Below are positions 36,812 to 47,053 of a DNA stretch of 64,000 nt, piece by piece. The notes below the pieces were generated by a model. That model did no database searches. It saw nothing but the letters and a program-made list of their open reading frames with translations, and had not been told where the DNA came from. This stretch comes from JADLGL01 sp963823045 (GTDB lineage Bacteria; Pseudomonadota; Alphaproteobacteria; Rhizobiales; Kaistiaceae), in NCBI GenBank assembly GCA_963823045.1, contig CAWGKA010000009.1, positions 424,129 through 488,128 on the forward strand, written 5' to 3'. Position 1 is the stretch's first letter. Each line of letters starts with the position of its first letter. The translations under genes were made by a program, and so were the position numbers.

Positions 36812-36904
36812 TCGGCTTGATTTCGGCGGTGCGTTAAGGGCCTTGAAGAAAAATATGCCCTAAACTGTCGGCGATGCCGGCCCTATCTCAATCCAGGTGC
36901 AGTC

Positions 36905-38275
36905 ATGGCGGCGAATGAAGGTCAACCGAAACAGAATGCCGGGCAGGCGCGGTCGCGCCGGCGACCGGTGACCATCGACCTGCCGGCTGATCGCGTGACG
37001 CCCTCTGACGAAGCTAAGGCGGAAGAGCCGGCGTCGGCGCAGACTGGTGTTCCGGTGAGCATCGCCGGCGAGGAGCCGGCCAAGTCCGAACCGCCACGGA
37101 ACGATGAGAGCGCCGCTGATGCCGGCACGCCTCCGCCGCGGTCGCCGCGCCAGCCGGCGGCCGATATCGGTCGGCCGCCACCGCGTTCGTCCAACGCCTT
37201 TGCGCTGATCACTTTCGCCGTGATTGGGGCGCTCGTCGTCCTGCTCGGCGGCTATCTGTTGATGTTCACCGACATTCTGCCGCCGCCCGGCCGCGACACG
37301 GCGGACAATGCGCTGGCGGAAACGCAGCGGCTGGAAGACGAGATCGCCACGCTGCAGCAGCAGCTTGCCGCCGTGCCGACAACCGACCTGACGCCGCTTG
37401 CCAATCGTGTCGCGGCGCTGGAACAGGCAACCGCCGGCATCGCTGCCCTGCAACAGCAGGTCGCCGATCTTGCCACCACGATGGCGGACAACCAGACGGA
37501 GCAACAGGCGATCGCCAATGATTTGGCGGAGCTCAATCGGGAGACGACAGCCGCAGCGGCCGCCGGTGGCGATCCGCAGGCGGCAGCCCAACTTGCCAAC
37601 GAAATCAATGCCTTGTCTGATCGTTTGGCGGCGCTGGAAGGCGCCGGGCCGTCGCAGCAGGTGGTGGCGCTGCAACAGGGACTGCAGGATTTGCAGACGC
37701 AGGTCGTCGCGCTCGCCGAGACGACGCAGACGTTGGCGGCAGGCGCGGAGAATCAGAACCGCACCGCCGATGCAGCGCGTGTGCTCGCCTACAACAATCT
37801 CCGCGCCGTCGCTGAGGGCGATGGTCCATTTACGGCAGAGCTCGCCGTCCTCACCGAACTGGGCGTTCCCGGTGATGCCTTGGCCGGCCTTCAGGCGGAC
37901 GCCGCGACCGGCGTTCCGAGCAAGGCAACTTTGGCCGCCGGTTTCCCCGACGTCGCGGACGCGATCCTGCAGGCGACCAACGAACCTGATGCCGCGGCCG
38001 GCTTCTGGGCGCGCCTGGTGGCGAATGCTCAGAACGTCGTCACCGTGCGGCCGAACGTGCCGATCGAGGGCGACACGCCGATCGCCATCGTCTCGCGTAT
38101 GCAGGCGGCCATCGATGCCGGCAATCTCGCCACCGCGCTCAGCGAACGCGCGACGCTGCCGCAGGCCGGGATCGACGCCTCGACGGATTGGGCTGCGGAC
38201 GTGCAGCGGCGCATCGATCTCGACGCGGCCCTTGCCGATCTCGCCGGCGCGCTCCAGCCGCAACAAGCGCAGTGA
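36905..38275 (+). CDS. COG4223 mitofilin-like membrane protein
   Basis: 456 residues: a disordered basic/Pro-rich N-terminus (about 1-95), one membrane helix (NAFALITFAVIGALVVLLGGYLLMF, about 97-121), a long Gln/Ala-rich coiled coil (about 135-285) and a C-terminal helical domain (EGDGPFTAELAVLTELGVPGD onward). This is the alphaproteobacterial relative of mitochondrial Mic60/mitofilin, encoded between hemD and hemY in many members and implicated in intracytoplasmic or envelope membrane shaping. Ten bases separate it from hemY. Intact. Confidence 0.88.
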   Translation: MAANEGQPKQNAGQARSRRRPVTIDLPADRVTPSDEAKAEEPASAQTGVPVSIAGEEPAKSEPPRNDESAADAGTPPPRSPRQPAADIGRPPPRSSNAFALITFAVIGALVVLLGGYLLMFTDILPPPGRDTADNALAETQRLEDEIATLQQQLAAVPTTDLTPLANRVAALEQATAGIAALQQQVADLATTMADNQTEQQAIANDLAELNRETTAAAAAGGDPQAAAQLANEINALSDRLAALEGAGPSQQVVALQQGLQDLQTQVVALAETTQTLAAGAENQNRTADAARVLAYNNLRAVAEGDGPFTAELAVLTELGVPGDALAGLQADAATGVPSKATLAAGFPDVADAILQATNEPDAAAGFWARLVANAQNVVTVRPNVPIEGDTPIAIVSRMQAAIDAGNLATALSERATLPQAGIDASTDWAADVQRRIDLDAALADLAGALQPQQAQ

Positions 38276-38285
38276 TCGGGACGTC

Positions 38286-39897
38286 ATGATCCGTGCCATC
38301 TTCTATGTGCTGATCATCTTCGCGCTGGCGGCCGGCTTCGCCTGGCTCGCCGACAATCCCGGCGCGCTGACGCTGTCCTTCCGCGACTACGACATCCAGA
38401 CGACGGTGATGGCGGCGGCGATCTTCCTGGTCGCGATCCTCGTGGTCGCACGCCTTCTCTGGCTGCTTCTCCGTGGCATCATCCGGGCGCCGCGCCGCCT
38501 GCGCCGGCAGGTCGCGGAGCGTCGTCGCGAACTTGGGCACAATGCGCTGACGGAAGGTTTCATCGCCGTCGGCTCTGGCGATGCCAGCCTTGCCTCCTAC
38601 TACACGGCTGAGTCGCGCTACTACGCGCAGCATGAACCGTTGGCCCTGCTGCTGGCGGCCCAGACGGCGCAGCTGACCGGCGACGATATGGGCGCGCGGG
38701 CCGCCTATGAGGCGATGCTCGCCGATCCGAAGATGCGCGTCCTTGGGCTTGCGCGGTCTCTTCCTCGAGGCGCGGCGGCGCGGCGACACGGATGCGGCGC
38801 GCAGCTTCGCCGCGGCCGCCGATCACGAGAAGCCCGGGCTGTCCTGGGCTGGCAGCGCGTTGCTCGAATATCAGGCGGCCGACGGCGAATGGACCGAGGC
38901 ATTGTCGACGCTCGCCAATCTCACCAGCGCCGGAACGATCGACGCCGAGCGCACCAAGCGGCTGCAGGCGGTGCTGCGTCTCGCGCGGGCGATGGATCTG
39001 GAGGACTCCGAGCCGCAGACGGCGCGCGACCTCGCCTTCGAGGCGCACCGGCTGGTGCCGGAGCTGGTGCCGGCGGCCGTCGTTGCCGCGCGCCTGGCAA
39101 CCCGTCTCGGCGATCCGCGGCGCGCCGCCAAGGCGATCGAAACGACCTGGAAGATCGAGCCGCATCCCGACCTCGCCGCCGCCTATATGGACGTGCGTCC
39201 AGGCGAATCCGGTCGCGATCGGCTGAAGCGCATCGCCCATCTCGCCAAGATACGCGCCAACCACATCGAAGGCCGACTGGCCATGGCGCGGGCGGCGATC
39301 GACGCGCAGGACTGGCCGGCGGCGCGCGAAGAGCTGCGCGGCATCCTCGCCACCGAGCCGACCGAGCGCGCTTTTCTTCTCATGGCGGAGATCGAGGAAG
39401 GCGAGCACGGCGATATCGGCCGCGCCCGCGATTGGCTGGGCCGCGCCGTGCGCGCGCCGCGGGACCCGACCTGGGTCGCGGACGGCTATGTGTTCGATCA
39501 TTGGGAACCGGTGTCGCCGGTGTCCGGCCGGCTCGACGCGTTCGAATGGAAGGTGCCGGCGGGCCGGCTGCCGAATGCCGATGAGCCGGATCATGACGCC
39601 GCGCTCATTCATGAGCCCGGGCCCGCCGAAGCCGAGCCGGTGATTTCGCCGCCGGCCATCATCCCTCCGGTCGCCGTGGCCGAGCCGGTGAAGGAGAGCG
39701 GCGAGGAAAAGCCAGCCGAGGTTCCGGAGCCTGCGCCTTCGGCTGAAGGAAACGGCGCTGCCGTCGAACCGCCGACGCATCAGCCCGACGATCCCGGTCC
39801 CGAGCCGGAACCGGAGTTGGAGCCGAAGCCGCAGCCCAAGGCCGAGGAAGAAACGCCACCGGCAAAAGGGAGGCGGTTCAAGCTGTTCCCGTCCTAG
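38286..39897 (+). CDS. hemY: HemY-like tetratricopeptide membrane protein, one frame break
   Basis: About 536 residues when joined. Two N-terminal membrane helices (IFYVLIIFALAAGFAWLA and VMAAAIFLVAILVVARLLWLL), the HemY_N domain, then TPR-like helical repeats (FLEARRRGDTDAARSFAAAA, ALLEYQAADGEWTEALSTL, RLATRLGDPRRAAKAI). The tail after about residue 420 is rich in Pro and Glu and looks disordered. This is the proteobacterial inner-membrane HemY, not the protoporphyrinogen oxidase of the same name; its exact role in haem metabolism is unclear. The break is at 38750-38751 (CTT/CTG, both Leu). Confidence 0.87.
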
Positions 39898-39966
39898 GCG
39901 ACAGTTGCTGTTCCGGCCTTTCGCGTCCTATAAGCCCGCGACTTTCCCAGCGCGGGCGATCCAATC

Positions 39967-41190
39967 ATGGCCGACATCAAGAAGGTCGTTCTCGCCTATT
40001 CGGGCGGGCTCGATACCTCGATCATCCTGAAATGGCTGCAGAACACCTATGATTGCGAGGTGGTGACCTTCACCGCCGATCTCGGCCAGGGCGAGGAACT
40101 CGAGCCGGCCCGCAAGAAGGCCGAGATGCTCGGCATCAAGGAGATCTATATCGAGGATCTGCGCGAGGAGTTCGTCCGCGATTTCGTCTTCCCGATGTTC
40201 CGCATGAACGCGCTCTATGAGGGCGTCTATCTGCTCGGCACCTCGATCGCCCGGCCGCTGATCGCCAAGCGCCTGGTCGAGATCGCCCACGAAACCGGCG
40301 CCGATGCCATCGCCCATGGCGCCACCGGCAAGGGCAACGACCAGGTCCGCTTCGAGCTGTCGGCCTATGCGCTCAATCCGGACATCAAGGTGATCGCGCC
40401 CTGGCGCGAATGGGAGTTCAAGTCGCGCACCGAGCTCATCGAGTTTGCCGAGCAGAACCAGATTCCGGTGCCGAAGGACAAGCGCGGCGAAGCGCCGTTC
40501 TCGGTCGACGCCAACCTGCTGCACTCCTCCTCGGAGGGCAAGGTGCTGGAGGATCCGTGGGAGGAGGCGCCGGACTATGTCTACCAGCGCACCGTGTCGC
40601 CCGAGGATGCGCCGGACAAGGCGACCGAAATCAAGATCGGCTTCGACAAGGGCGACGCCGTCTCGATCAACGGCAAGGCGATGTCGCCGGCGACGCTGCT
40701 TGCCGCGCTCAACGATCTCGGCCGCAACAATGGCATCGGCCGGCTCGACCTCGTCGAGAACCGCTTCGTCGGCATGAAGTCGCGCGGCATCTACGAGACG
40801 CCGGGCGGCACGATCCTTCTCGCCGCGCATCGCGCCATCGAATCGCTCACGCTCGACCGCGAGGCGGCGCATCTCAAGGACGAGCTGATGCCGCGCTATG
40901 CCGAGCTGGTCTATTACGGCTTCTGGTTCTCGCCCGAGCGCGAGATGCTGCAGGCGCTGGCCGACAAGAGCCAGGAGCGCGTCGAGGGCGAAGTGCGGCT
41001 GAAGCTTTACAAAGGCAATGTCATCGTCGTCGGCCGCAAGTCGCCGCAGTCGCTCTATTCGGATGCGCTCGTCACCTTCGAGGACGATCGCGGCGCCTAT
41101 GACCAGAAGGATGCCGAAGGCTTCATTCGCCTCAATGCGCTCCGCCTCAGGACCTTGGCGCGCGCAAACGGTCGACTGGCGGCGGCTGAA
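39967..41190 (+). CDS. argG: Argininosuccinate synthase, reading through its usual end
   Basis: The first 400 residues are a complete ArgG: VVLAYSGGLDTSIILKWL (PP-loop), FTADLGQGEELEPARKKAE, ARPLIAKRLVEIAHETGADAIAHGATGKGNDQVRFE, the Cys-free GRNNGIGRLDLVENRFVGMKSRG region and GNVIVVGRKSPQSLYS. It joins citrulline and aspartate in arginine synthesis. The family normally ends soon after LNALRLRTLA (about residue 397). Here no stop follows; the same frame runs into the next gene to 41754. In another frame a TGA lies 30 bases after the expected end (near 41187-41192), so one or two frame errors may have hidden the true stop. The end coordinate is approximate. Confidence 0.93.
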
Positions 41191-41219
41191 ACGCCGAGAT
41201 CGGGCGGCCGTCTGTGGCG

Positions 41220-41754
41220 CATGGCGGCGGCGCTTATGCTCGTCGGCGCGCTCGCCGGCTGCGGCAAGCCTGACGACACGACAACGACCGCCGACGACAC
41301 GGCGCAAACGTCAGACACAGCCGCAGTGACCTGGCTGTTCGTCATCCAGGGCGAGGTGACGGCGATCGCCGATGGCACGCTGACGATGAGCGTGCCGCAT
41401 TCCGTGGTTGCCTTCACCGATCGGCCGGAGCGACAGACGCAGCTCATGGATGTCGCCGCGTTCGTCGACGTCGCCTGGGCCGAAGATGGCGATTTCCGCA
41501 GCAATCCGCCGAACGCGTCCCTGATCGACGAGGCGAACCGTCAGATCGACGTCGTCGAAATCCAAGGCATGACCTTGGATGGCGATGTGCTGACGGTGAC
41601 CTATCGCGAACTCAACGGCGGCACGCCCGCCGTCGGCGATTTCGTTGCGCTGACGATCGACGCCATCCCGACGCCGGTCAATGGGCAGATCACCGATCTC
41701 ACCGATGTGGTCAATCCGCAGATCACGGACAATGTCGAGCAGACGGTCCGCTAG
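41220..41754 (+). CDS. Putative lipoprotein, fused in frame to argG as written
   Basis: About 178 residues from the ATG at 41220. MAAALMLVGALAGCGK is a typical lipoprotein signal with a lipobox (LAGC, Cys at about 14), followed by a Thr/Asp-rich linker (KPDDTTTTADDTAQTSDTA) and a beta-rich domain (FVIQGEVTAIADGTLTMSVPH, VVEIQGMTLDGDVLTVTYREL). I do not recognise the domain. A signal peptide in the middle of a cytoplasmic enzyme makes no sense, so this is almost certainly a separate gene whose separation from argG was lost. An upstream start 3-40 bases earlier is possible. Confidence 0.7.
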
Positions 41755-41763
41755 GTCGAAACC

Positions 41764-42507
41764 TTATTCGGTGTCCTCTTCCTCCTGCGCCTGATGGCGC
41801 AGGGAGGTGAGCGCCGAACTGACGAGACCGGTGGGGACGGCGATGATGCCGAGCCCGACAAAAAGGATGATGCCGGTGAACAGTCGGCCGCCGGCGGTGA
41901 TGGGATAGACGTCGCCATAGCCGACCGTCGTCAGCGTCACCACCGCCCACCAGATGCCGTCGAAGACCGAGCGATAGGCGTCGGGCTGGGCGTCGTGCTC
42001 GAAGATGTAGATGCCGACGCCGCAGACATAGATCACCAGGATGGCCATGAAGGCGAACGCTATGAGCTCGCTGCGGACGAGGCGGAGGGCGGCGCGGATA
42101 TTGTCGAAGGCATCGGTGTAGCGGACGATCTTGAAGAGCCAGAAAAGCCGGACCAGACGAACGGCACGCAATGCGCGGTAGTTGGCGCCGAGGCTCAGAT
42201 AGAACGGCAGGATCGCCACCAGGTCGATGATGCCAAAGAAGGAGAAGATGTAGCGCAGCGGTCGTTCGGCCATGGCGATGCGCAGGCCGTATTCGACGGT
42301 GAAGAGGAGGACGGTGACGACCTCGATGGCCCTGAGAAGCTGGGCTGCCCAGTTCGGCAGATCCTCGATCAATTCCACCGCGATCGATATCAGCGAGAAG
42401 ATGATCAGGCCTTGCAGGATGAACGGGACGGTGCGGCCAAGGCGCGGGTGATCTCCCTCGAGAATGGCGCGGATCGGTGCCCGCCAATCAGCTGCTTCTT
42501 CGCTCAT
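41764..42507 (-). CDS. Voltage-gated-type potassium channel
   Basis: 247 residues from ATG 42507. Six membrane segments in the Kv plan: helices beginning VPFILQGLIIFSLISIAVEL and VVTVLLFTVEYGLRIAM, an S4-like Arg-rich helix RALRAVRLVRLFWLFKIVR, and the pore loop IWWAVVTLTTVGYGDVYP with the K+ selectivity filter TVGYGD, followed by an inner helix GIILFVGLGIIAVPTGL. A short acidic tail (QEEEDTE) ends the protein. No RCK domain. It is an inner-membrane K+-selective channel, possibly voltage-sensitive. Convergent with the argG-lipoprotein frame, 9 bases apart. Intact. Confidence 0.9.
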   Translation of the reverse strand: MSEEAADWRAPIRAILEGDHPRLGRTVPFILQGLIIFSLISIAVELIEDLPNWAAQLLRAIEVVTVLLFTVEYGLRIAMAERPLRYIFSFFGIIDLVAILPFYLSLGANYRALRAVRLVRLFWLFKIVRYTDAFDNIRAALRLVRSELIAFAFMAILVIYVCGVGIYIFEHDAQPDAYRSVFDGIWWAVVTLTTVGYGDVYPITAGGRLFTGIILFVGLGIIAVPTGLVSSALTSLRHQAQEEEDTE

Positions 42508-42685
42508 CGCTATGCCCCCGTCGGTTCGCCAGCATAACGCCGACGGCGGCACCAAGGGCATGGTTCGGCACCGAGATTCAACAGCTTGCCGTGTCACTTA
42601 GGCGCGCTGCCGGGGCGGCGGGCTTGTTGGGCGAGGGGAAGAAAGCCACATAAAAGCCGAGCGTCATAAGGAACACATCGCCAAA

Positions 42686-43805
42686 ATGTCCTGGTCGATC
42701 ACGCTTTTCCGGATCGCCGGCACGGAAATCCGGATCCATCTGACCTTCTTCCTGCTGCTGCTGTGGTTTGCCGTTATCGGTTACCAGGCGGCGGGTTGGT
42801 CGGGTGCGGTCGACAGCACGCTGCTGATCCTCGCTGTGTTCGGCTGCGTCGTCCTGCATGAGCTCGGCCACGTGGTGACGGCGCGGCGTTACGGCATCAC
42901 CACGCCTGATATCACGCTGCTGCCGATCGGCGGATTGGCGCGCTTTTCGCGCATGCCGGAGAAGCCGTCGGAGGAGATGATCATCTCGATCGCCGGGCCG
43001 GCGGTGAACCTCGCCATTGCGGGCATCCTCGTCCTGTTCGGCGCGGATTTGTCGCTCAACCCCGACGCCATCACGACCTATGGCCAGGGCTTCATCTCGC
43101 AGCTGGCGGTGATCAATCTCTATCTCTTCGCCTTCAATCTGATCCCGGCCTTCCCGATGGATGGCGGCCGAATCCTGCGCGCCATCCTCGCCTTCCGCAT
43201 GGACCGCCGCCGCGCCACCCAGATTGCGGCGCGCATCGGCCAGGCGCTCGCCATTGCCTTCGTCCTCGCCGGCTTCATCTGGGGCAATTTCCTGCTGATC
43301 TTCGTCGCCGTGTTCGTCTATCTCGCCGCGGCCGGTGAGGCGGGTCAGACCGGCCTGATGGAGATCGCCGGCCGGGTCCCGCTCGACCGCGCCATGATCA
43401 AGAACTTCGAGAACCTGTCGCCGCAGGCGACGGTGGGCGACGCCGCCGACGCCATATTGCGGACGACGCAGCACGAGTTTCCGGTCGTCGACGGCGCCGG
43501 CAGGATGCGCGGCGTCGTCACCCGCGCCGCGATCGTCGCGGCGCTGAAATCGCACGGGCCGACGGCGCCGGTGCTCGAAGCGATGGCCGAGGCCCCGCAG
43601 GTGCCGGTCGGCACGCCGCCTGCGCGGTCGTCGCAGGCAGATCATGCAGGGCGGCGCGCCGATCGTCGGCGTCGTCGATGCCGAGGGCAAGCTCATCGGT
43701 TACGTCTCCCAGGAGAACCTCTCCGAGCTGATGATGCTCGGCGACGGGCTCCATCCGGCCACGCCTGCGGCGATCGGACCCTGGAGCCGGGCTGGCCGAT
43801 CTTAG
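42686..43805 (+). CDS. Site-2 protease family membrane metalloprotease with CBS domains, one frame break
   Basis: About 373 residues when joined. Membrane zinc protease of the S2P/M50 type: HELGH in VVLHELGHVVTARRYGI (about residue 57-61) and the second metal site LIPAFPMDGGRILRAIL. The C-terminal third is a CBS-pair (NLSPQATVGDAADAIL, EFPVVDGAGRMRGVVTR, then GAPIVGVVDAEGKLIGYVSQENL), which usually senses adenosyl ligands. The frame changes by +1 at 43618-43619 (CCG/CCC, both Pro). The repaired gene ends AIGPWSRAGRS at 43805. It cleaves membrane-embedded substrates; targets unknown. About 94 bases precede typA. Confidence 0.88.
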
Positions 43806-43898
43806 CCATTTCGCGTAAAGGCTGATTGCCTTCGCCGCGGCAGAACCTATATTCGCGGCGCAGTTCCCGCCTTCCTCCAGACACCGAGTACAATTGCG

Positions 43899-45740
43899 AT
43901 GGCCCTGCGCAACATCGCGATCATCGCCCATGTCGACCATGGCAAGACCACCCTGGTCGACCGCCTGCTCCAGCAGTCCGGCGCCTTCCGCGACAACCAG
44001 CGGGTCGCCGAGCGGGTGATGGATTCCAACGACCTCGAGACGCGAGCGCGGCATCACCATCCTCGCCAAGGTGACCTCGGTGGTGTGGAACGACACCCGC
44101 ATCAACATCGTCGACACGCCCGGCCACGCCGATTTCGGCGGCGAGGTCGAGCGCATCCTCGTCATGGTCGACGGCGCCATCGTGCTGGTCGATGCCGCCG
44201 AAGGGCCGATGCCGCAGACCAAGTTCGTGCGTCGGCAAGGCGCTGGAGATCGGCCTCAAGCCGATCGTCGCCATCAACAAGGTCGACAAGCCCGACGCAC
44301 GCCCGATCGAGGTGGTCAACGAGGTGTTCGACCTGTTCGTCGCGCTCGACGCCAGCGAGGAGCAGCTCGACTTCCCGATCCTCTACGGCTCGGCCAAGCA
44401 GGGCTGGATGGCCGACGCGCCGGAGCGGCCCGAGGCGACCAGGGCATGGCGCCGCTGTTCGATCTCGTCCTCGAAGCACGTGCCGCCGCCGGAGGTCGAG
44501 GACGGCGCCGTTCCGCATGCTCGGCACGACCATCGAGGCCAACCCCTATCTCGGCCGCATCCTCACCGGCCGCATCTTGTCCGGCATCGATCAAGCCGAA
44601 CCAGCCGGTCAAGGTGCTCGACCGCGACGGCGAGCGTGGTCGAGAAGGGCCGCGTGTCCAAGATCCTCGCCTTCCGCGGCATCGAGCGCCCGCCGATCGA
44701 CGTCGCCGAGGCCGGCGACATCGTCGCCATTGCCGGGCCTGCGAACGGCACCGTCGCCGACACGCTCTGCCGCGCCGGAGGTCGACCGAGCCGCTGCAGG
44801 CCCAGCCGATCGATCCGCCGACCCTGTCGATGACCTTCCGCATCAATGATTCGCCGCTCGCCGGCCCCGAGGGCGACAAGGTGCACGAGCCGCGTCATCC
44901 GCGACCGGCTGCTGCAGCGAGGCCGAGGGCAATGTCGCGCTCGAGGTCGAGCGACGCCGCCGATCGCGACACCTTCGTCGTCTCCGGCCGCGGCGAACTG
45001 CAGCTTGCCATCCTGATCGAGACCATGCGCCGCGAGGGCTTCGAACTCGGCGTGTCGCGTCCGCGCGTCGTCTATGCAGCGCGAAGAGGACGGCCAGCTG
45101 CTCGAGCCGATCGAGGAAGTCATCATCGACGTCGACGAGGAGTACTCCGGCGTCGTCGTGCAGAAGCTGTCCGAGCGCAAGGCCGAGCTGGTCGAGATGC
45201 GCCCGTCCGGCGGCGATCGCCACGCGCCTCGTCTTCCACGTGCCGACGCGCGGCCTGATCGGCTACCAGGGCGAACTGCTGACCGACACGCGCGGCACGG
45301 CCGTGATGAACCGCCTGTTCCACGACTACGAGCCGTACAAGGGCGACGATGCCGGGCCGGCGCAACGGCGTGCTGATCTCCAACGAGCGACGGCGAGGCG
45401 GTCGCCTATGCGCTGTGGAACCTCGAGGATCGCGGCCCGATGATGATCGAGCCGGGCTCGAAGGTCTATCAGGGCATGATCGTCGGCGAGCACACCCGCG
45501 GCAACGATCTCGAGGTCAACGTGCTCAAGGGCAAGCAGCTCACCAATATCCGCGCCGCCGGCAAGGACGAGGCGGTGCGGCTGACGCCGCCGATCCGCAT
45601 GACGCTGGAGCAGGCGCTCGCCTATATCGCCGACGACGAACTGGTCGAGGTGACGCCGAAGTCGATCCGCCTGCGCAAGGCGATCCTCGACCCGCAACGA
45701 GCGCAAGCGCGCCGAACGGTCCAAGGCGGATGTGGCCTAG
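43899..45740 (+). CDS. typA: Translational GTPase TypA/BipA, many frame breaks
   Basis: About 608 residues when joined, the normal size. ALRNIAIIAHVDHGKTTLVDRL (P-loop), RERGITILAKVTSVVW (switch I), VDTPGHADFGGEVERIL (G3), IVAINKVDKPDARPIE (G4), then EF-Tu-like, EFG-V and TypA C-terminal domains (GRGELQLAILIETMRREGFELGVSRP, PTRGLIGYQGELLTDTRGTAVMN). It binds ribosomes under stress and cold. At least 15 frame changes occur between 44039 and 45695; nearly all are +1 with two bases at a wobble position, for example GAG/GAA at 44039-44040 and CCG/CCC at 45694-45695. The start and stop are normal. Confidence 0.93.
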
Positions 45741-45800
45741 GCCCTAGAACAACCTGCAATTTGTATAGAAGCAACGCCAGGGTGTAGACTTGGCGTATGT

Positions 45801-45823
45801 GTCCGAGGTCTTGTGTCTCGGAC
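45801..45823 (+). terminator. Hairpin downstream of typA
   Basis: GTCCGAG (45801-45807) and CTCGGAC (45817-45823) form a 7-base stem around a 9-base loop, 60 bases after the typA stop and followed by GGTCTTTCC. It is plausible as the typA terminator, though the T-run is weak. Confidence 0.45.
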
Positions 45824-46250
45824 GGTCTTTCCATGTGAACACGGGAGGGTCAGCAGCGACTGATTACATTGTTTCGGTCTTGCCGCCAGCGCGACATTGC
45901 TGGCGTCTTGCGCGAGCACCCGAGAACGTTGCGCTCATTAGTAGTGGTGCTGCCATGGTGCCAGCGGGAGACCACAACCCACAGTCTATTGTTACGCTTC
46001 ACCATGCCGTGGGCGCGCGTGGACCGTCTGCGGATGGCAGTCTTGAGACATTCAACGAAGCCGCTGCCCACCTCGCCAGCGACACGTGCAGCGCCTACAA
46101 ATCCATTCAATCAAACCGCTTGGATCGCAGGTTGAGGTGTACTTCTACTGCTTCACCGCACTGGTCAATGTGGAAACGAAGCTACCGCCACCTCCGACCG
46201 TTGTGCATGGAGGCTAGGTCGGACATCGATCTAACAGATGCAATATGAAG
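45824..46250. other. Lower-GC stretch with possible gene remnant
   Basis: Base composition drops compared with the flanks. Overlapping open frames exist on both strands, none with convincing codon use. One stretch does read like protein: from about 46100 the plus strand can be read as FNQTAW-I-A and, after a +1 at GCA/GCG near 46128, as VEVYFYCFTALVNVETKLPP ending at a TAG near 46216. Upstream, ETFNEAAAHLASDTCSAYKS in another frame also looks coding-like. This may be the tail of a small, frame-damaged, possibly acquired gene. I cannot name it. Confidence 0.3.
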
Positions 46251-46262
46251 GGAGCAGCGGCC

Positions 46263-46285
46263 GCGACCGGGCGAAACGCGGTCGC
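46263..46285 (+). terminator. Hairpin between typA region and thiQ
   Basis: GCGACCG (46263-46269) pairs with CGGTCGC (46279-46285) across a 9-base loop, followed on the plus strand by CGTTCTTTC. It lies 69 bases beyond the thiQ stop, so it may terminate the thi operon on the minus strand, the unknown plus-strand unit, or both. Confidence 0.45.
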
Positions 46286-46353
46286 CGTTCTTTCACGCAA
46301 ACTCCTGAGTTCGGCGTGGCGAACATGGGCACGCGCCAGCTTTTGGTCGAGCG

Positions 46354-47053
46354 CTAACGCCTGAAATAGCGGTCGATCGCAGCTAGCCTGCCCGGCCGCA
46401 ACATTTCGTCCGGCGGCCCGACGGCGGCGACGCGGCCTTCGTCGACAAAGGCGAAGAGGTCGGCGGCTGCCGCCGCATCTTCCGGTGCATGGATCGCCAT
46501 CAGCACGGTGAGGTGCCGCTCCTTCCTCAGCGCGTCGACGAGTCCAATCATCTCGATGCGAAGGCCAGGGTCGAGTCCGGTGAAGGGCTCGTCGAGCAGC
46601 ATCAGCGGCTTGTCGCGGACGAGGGCGCGGGCGATGGCGACGCGCTGGCGCTGACCGCCGGAAAGCTCCGACGGGCGGCGCTTCTCCATGCCGGCGAGAT
46701 CGACGCGCGACAGCGCATCGGAAACGCGGTGCATCTGCTCGCCGTTGAGACGCAGCCGCGGATCGAGGCCGAGGCCGATATTCTGCGCCGCGGTGAGATG
46801 CGGGAAGAGATTGTTGTCCTGGAAGAGGATCGACAGCGGCCGCTGCCGCCGGCGGCAGATCGGTGAGGTCCCGGCCCTCGAAACGAATGCGCCCCGACGC
46901 CGGCTTGGCGAAGCCGGCGATGGTATGGAGCAAGGTCGTCTTGCCGCCGCCGGACGGACCGATCAGCGCGCAGAGCGCGCCCGCCGGCACAGCGAGGTCG
47001 TAGTCGACGGCGAAGTCGGGATAGACGAGGCGGACGCTATCGAGTTCTAACAA
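46354..47053 (-). CDS. thiQ: Thiamine ABC transporter ATP-binding protein, one frame break
   Basis: About 232 residues when joined. Walker A GPSGGGKTTLLHTIAGF, Q-loop FQDNNLFPHLTAAQNI, signature ELSGGQRQRVAIARAL, Walker B PLMLLDEPFTGLDP and the H-loop His in VLMAIHAPEDA. It is the ATPase of the ThiBPQ importer for thiamine and its phosphates. The +1 site is near 46848 (GCA/GCG, both Ala) just before the RPLSILFQ segment. The start lies inside the last codons of thiP, so the two are translationally coupled. Last gene of the TPP-riboswitch operon. Confidence 0.92.

Noticed and set aside
43899..45740. Programmed ribosomal frameshifting as the explanation for typA
   Set aside because: There are far too many sites, no slippery heptamers, and the same pattern occurs in unrelated genes; doubled wobble bases explain it better.
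45790..46248. 152-codon plus-strand frame after typA called as a gene
   Set aside because: Codon use is erratic, it competes with equally long frames on both strands, and protein-like runs are in different frames, so it is reported only as an unresolved stretch.
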